From: Ixodes scapularis
Taxonomy: Eukaryota > Arthropoda > Arachnida > Ixodida > Ixodidae
NCBI RefSeq assembly: GCF_016920785.2
Contig: NW_024609857.1
Location: 74,026,252-74,090,251 of the forward strand
Reading direction: 5' to 3'
DNA: 64,000 nucleotides
The translations under genes were made by a program, and so were the position numbers. This document shows, one piece after another, positions 60,706 to 64,000 of the stretch. The notes below the pieces were generated by a model that did no database searches, had not been told where the DNA came from, and was given only the letters and a program-made list of their open reading frames with translations. Numbering within the stretch: the first letter of the stretch is position 1; every line of letters begins with the position of its first letter.

Positions 60706-61823
60706 GAGCGATTCCTCGTATGGCGGGGTTGAAAACCCACCCTCCTGGAACGCAATTTCGAGAATGACGCATGAGAGGGGTTTGCCTTGGGAGCAAAGAT
60801 AACACTTCCCACGGATCATCTGCAGTCAACTGGTGGATGCAGATAAAAACGAATAAAAGTTGGCAAATTGTAGATCGGATGCAGATGCCCGGGGCTGCGG
60901 ATGCGGCTATCCGCAAGTCCGAATACATTTTGGCCAAGGCAGCCCATAAATGTGTGCGACCAAAGTGTGTAGAGCGAATAAATGAGCGATCTTTCCAAGT
61001 GCATCACCGAACGTTTTGTGGGAGCAAATTACTGTTAGTAGAAAGTTGCCAATCGGGGAAAAATCGTTTTTTACGTCAAGGAAGGATTCTTACCAAAGAT
61101 TGCTTGAGAGCGTTCTAGCTCGCGCAAAATGCTGTCCCTAGAAGAAGTAAAGAATGCAGGGGCATCAGTCATCCCGGGAAACCATGTCCTTGTTTGACAA
61201 GGAAACAGCTGAAAACATTGCACAAAGAAATCCCAAAACATACAGGCCACAGTAGAAGAGGCCTCAGTGCTCTCAGTTATGGGATTGCTACACCAAACTG
61301 TGCCAAAGTGCTTACTTAACCCTGCTACTTATTGCCAGAATGTGAGGACTTGGCGCCAACATTTTGCCAAAACTTGATTTCACTTCTGGGGTGATTTCAT
61401 TACAAATCGTGCAGAAGATATGTTATTTCTCAAAATCTTTTGAACAAATAAATATGTATATATGCTTGGCGAATTTTCACTAGGACGAAACGAAAACATT
61501 TTTCGCGTCGTTTTTAGTTTTTCGAGTTTATTTCTAAAGGACCAAAGACTGGTTTTAGGATTTCGGCGATTGTCACAGGTCGCGCATTGGGGAGCTTCTG
61601 GCTCGGATACCTACCGCACAAGGACACTTTTTGAAATGCTTTTTTTTTAATTGCACTAAAATTGCAAGGTATTCATAAGTTTTTGCTGTTTTGTAAAAAC
61701 TTTCGAACCTGTCCCCTTTGACGATAATTTACCAGATTTAGATAATTGGCAGCTTTTGTAACAATCAATTTTATCATAAAAATTGATCATAAAATGAAAG
61801 TTAAAAAAAAAACTATTCAACAA
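60706..61823. other. downstream flank, nothing identified
   Basis: AT-rich sequence with further AATAAA hexamers (60852, 60977, 61447) and an 115-codon open frame at 60771-61118 without a recognisable domain. If a distal poly(A) site is used, part of this would be 3' UTR. Confidence 0.4.
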
Positions 61824-63095
61824 CACGTAGCATCCAATGTCGTGCGAACATTCCCTGGGTGTTCTGAATGTTGAAGGAACGTTAAACACCATTCGGAACG
61901 TTCTAGGAACGTTCGTATGCGAACATTCCTTACAAGGTATGCTGCTCAACATTCTAAAAACGTTTGTTGGCGAACATTCGTATGCACAATGTTCTCGGAA
62001 CGTTCCCCTTTGAACATTCATATGTGCAACATTCTTAGAGCGTTCGCTTCCGAACATTCCTAGAATTTTCGCAGGTGAAGCCAACTTTACGGAGCTTTCA
62101 AGCAACCTGTGTTTCGAAACACCATCCACTATATGCCACTTTGTGCCAAAAATATGCAAATTAAGTGGAGGTTTTGGAAACTTAGCATAAGGGATCAGTT
62201 TTATCTTGTACGAGTGTACCGAGGAATGTGAGATAAGGTGTAGGAGAAAAGCAGTGGTCTTCAAAATTTGATAACGAGTTTGGCACTCACTGCGTATGTA
62301 GAGGGGCAGTTTTGAATAGACCCGATTTTAAGCATCTCGGATTTAATACCTTGAAGAAGGTATGTCCCGCTGAAGTGTGGGACGCCGTAGGTATCTGTTC
62401 TTATGCTCAGAGTGAGTAATCGGTTATGTATACCGCACGTTTTGATAAGTAGGAGTAAACTGCCGTTATAGTACAGGATGTGGCTAACGCGCTGGTAAAG
62501 CCGTCTAGGTTGCGCTAGGCCTAGAGAAAATATATTTCGATTAAAAAATATCGATCGCTCTTTGAGATTGATTATATCAATATATGTAGTACGCCTCAGT
62601 GGGGATGTAAGGTGAGCAAGCTATAATTGTGGAATCTTTGTAAACATTCCTCAGAGAATGTTGCAGACGTTCTTTGGATGTTTTGGGAACGGTCTTAGAA
62701 CATAGTTAGTTTTTGTCGTGCTTAGAATGTTCTAAAAATATCACCTAGAAAACATTCCCCGAATGTAGCGATAAGTGCCTGCGCCACATTCTGACAACGT
62801 CGATAGAATGTTCTTACGTAAATTTGCAACATTCAGAGAATGTTGCAGATGTTCTGAGAACCTTGTTAGGATATTTCAATGTTGATTGAATGACTTGGTA
62901 ATGTTCTATGTCGTTCTCAGAACGTTCTAAGATTATCCCTTTGAAGACATTCCCCGAATGTAGCGATAAGTACCTGCGCCACATTCTGACAACGTTGATA
63001 GAATGTTCTTACGTAAATCTTCAACATTCCAAGAATGTTGTCTATGTTATTTTGAACATTCCCGGAATGTTCTCAGAACGTTTTCGTGCTACGTG
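61824..63095. mobile_element. TIR element with GAAnnTTC dyad arrays (1.27 kb)
   Basis: CACGTAGCA at the left is mirrored by TGCTACGTG at the right. Two subterminal arrays (61845-62075 and 62640-63080) are dense in GAACATTC, GAACGTTC and GAATGTTC. The right array includes a ~195-bp tandem duplication (CATTCCCCGAATGTAGCGAT at about 62753 and 62948). The 202-codon minus frame at 61656-62264 reads through the repeats and has no domain. Confidence 0.6.
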
Positions 63096-64000
63096 GGAGC
63101 ACAATATCGTAAAAATCGTAAAGTTATCTTGGCCAGTTTCATTGAGTGCGCTTCTCGTCGCGCACTGGTGGACCGCAGTGAAGCGAAAACGGCTGAGTAA
63201 GCATAGAGGATTTGCGGGTCTTGCTTGCTTTGCCGCAGCGCACTCGCGTGCTAAGGGAAAGCACTCCACCAGAGCGGGGCATTACCCTTAATTTTGGACT
63301 AAAACTGAGGCTAGAATATAATAGCCTGCGATAACATGACAATATATTTTTTCCAGTTTGAGATTTAGCAAGAATACTTACGTATTGCAAGAAAATGTAT
63401 ATGGATTATTCTCTAGGTTATTTTTTTATGCAAACTCTCGTTTAGTTACCACTGGCATAAATGTGGGCAAATTAGAACTAAGTTAGCTGGAGCAGTGGAT
63501 GGAAACTTGTGAAGAACCCTAGCGAATTCGGCGGGATTGTGTGTAAGAAGCCATACTAATCGATCACATGACGATTTTTGTTACGATATTCTGCGCATAA
63601 AATGTAATTGACGTTCATAATCGGATAAGAAAAAGGCTTTGTTTTTTTACTTGAATTAAGAATTGCAGTTTTATTACAATTTCTAGAACTTGAACGGTAC
63701 ATAAATTGATGTGCTCGAAATAATTCATTCTAACATTATTTGAGTGGAAGTCTGTGCCGAAAATAACCTTTTACAGCAGTTGGTGCTGTCCTTTACGTGT
63801 CTGGTACTTCTACACGAAACTAAACAGCTAGCTCTGTGTTTGAGGAAATCACTCCTGCTGTGCAATCAATATGCTAACAAAGGGTTCCAGGTAAGTGAGA
63901 AGGCAAAGTAGATGATGCATTTTAGTTGGACAGCTAGGCCGAGACATATACCTCAACGTAATATTTGCAGTGATATACTGTCGATTCATATCCGAAAGAA
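63096..64000. other. right flank, nothing identified
   Basis: AT-rich sequence without a long open frame of recognisable family. Short overlapping frames at 63139-63390 are mutual shadows. No RNA gene or repeat is recognised. Confidence 0.4.

Noticed and set aside
61656..62264. 202-codon minus-strand open frame
   Set aside because: It reads through the GAAnnTTC repeat array, so its repeated PRTFR and CSHTN-like peptides come from the DNA repeat.

Overview
This is a window of animal nuclear genome, most likely from a tick (Ixodida). The evidence is one clean arthropod-style gene made of short GC-rich exons, AT-rich introns crowded with degenerate transposons, and several copies of a tRNA-derived SINE whose body (CAGGTGGTCGAAATTA ... 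GGCACGTAAA) resembles the Ruka-type SINEs of hard ticks. The species cannot be told from the sequence. There is no prokaryotic gene layout, operon or CRISPR array.

The only protein-coding gene I can support is a member of solute carrier family 41 (MgtE-type Mg2+ transporters), closest in appearance to SLC41A1. It lies on the + strand in 11 coding exons between 14500 and 56839. I assembled it by hand: every intron is GT-AG, every phase matches, and the joined CDS is 1773 nt, or 590 residues plus a TAG stop. An in-frame TGA lies upstream of the chosen ATG. Both MgtE repeats and the duplicated PDN...LGDL signature are intact. A CpG-rich stretch with CCAAT boxes and a GTAAGT donor (about 660-944) could be the promoter and a non-coding first exon, which would make a 13.5-kb leader intron. 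This is inference. Downstream of the stop, 56840 to about 60.7 kb is nearly free of repeats and contains AATAAA signals, which suggests a long 3' UTR.

Layout: 1-14.4 kb holds the possible promoter, a LINE remnant, a 2-kb element with long inverted arms, and G-rich simple repeats. 14.5-56.8 kb is the SLC41 gene, with introns holding pogo-like, hAT-like and TTAA-type MITEs, mariner, two CR1/Jockey-type LINE 3' ends, three SINE copies and several minisatellites. 56.8-61.8 kb is the putative 3' UTR and quiet flank. 61.8-63.1 kb is a TIR element full of GAAnnTTC dyads.

The observations most worth a second look are: an intron-4 minisatellite with about 18 CACGTG E-boxes, 12 of them in the GTCACGTGAC (CLEAR-type) form, carried inside a TIR-bounded element; a mariner interrupted by two later insertions whose removal restores its reading frame exactly; a family of small hairpin elements sharing a CAACTAGCCCA-like tail; and a pair of roughly 340-bp inverted arms that keep the same reading frame. 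I found no previously undescribed multi-gene system.
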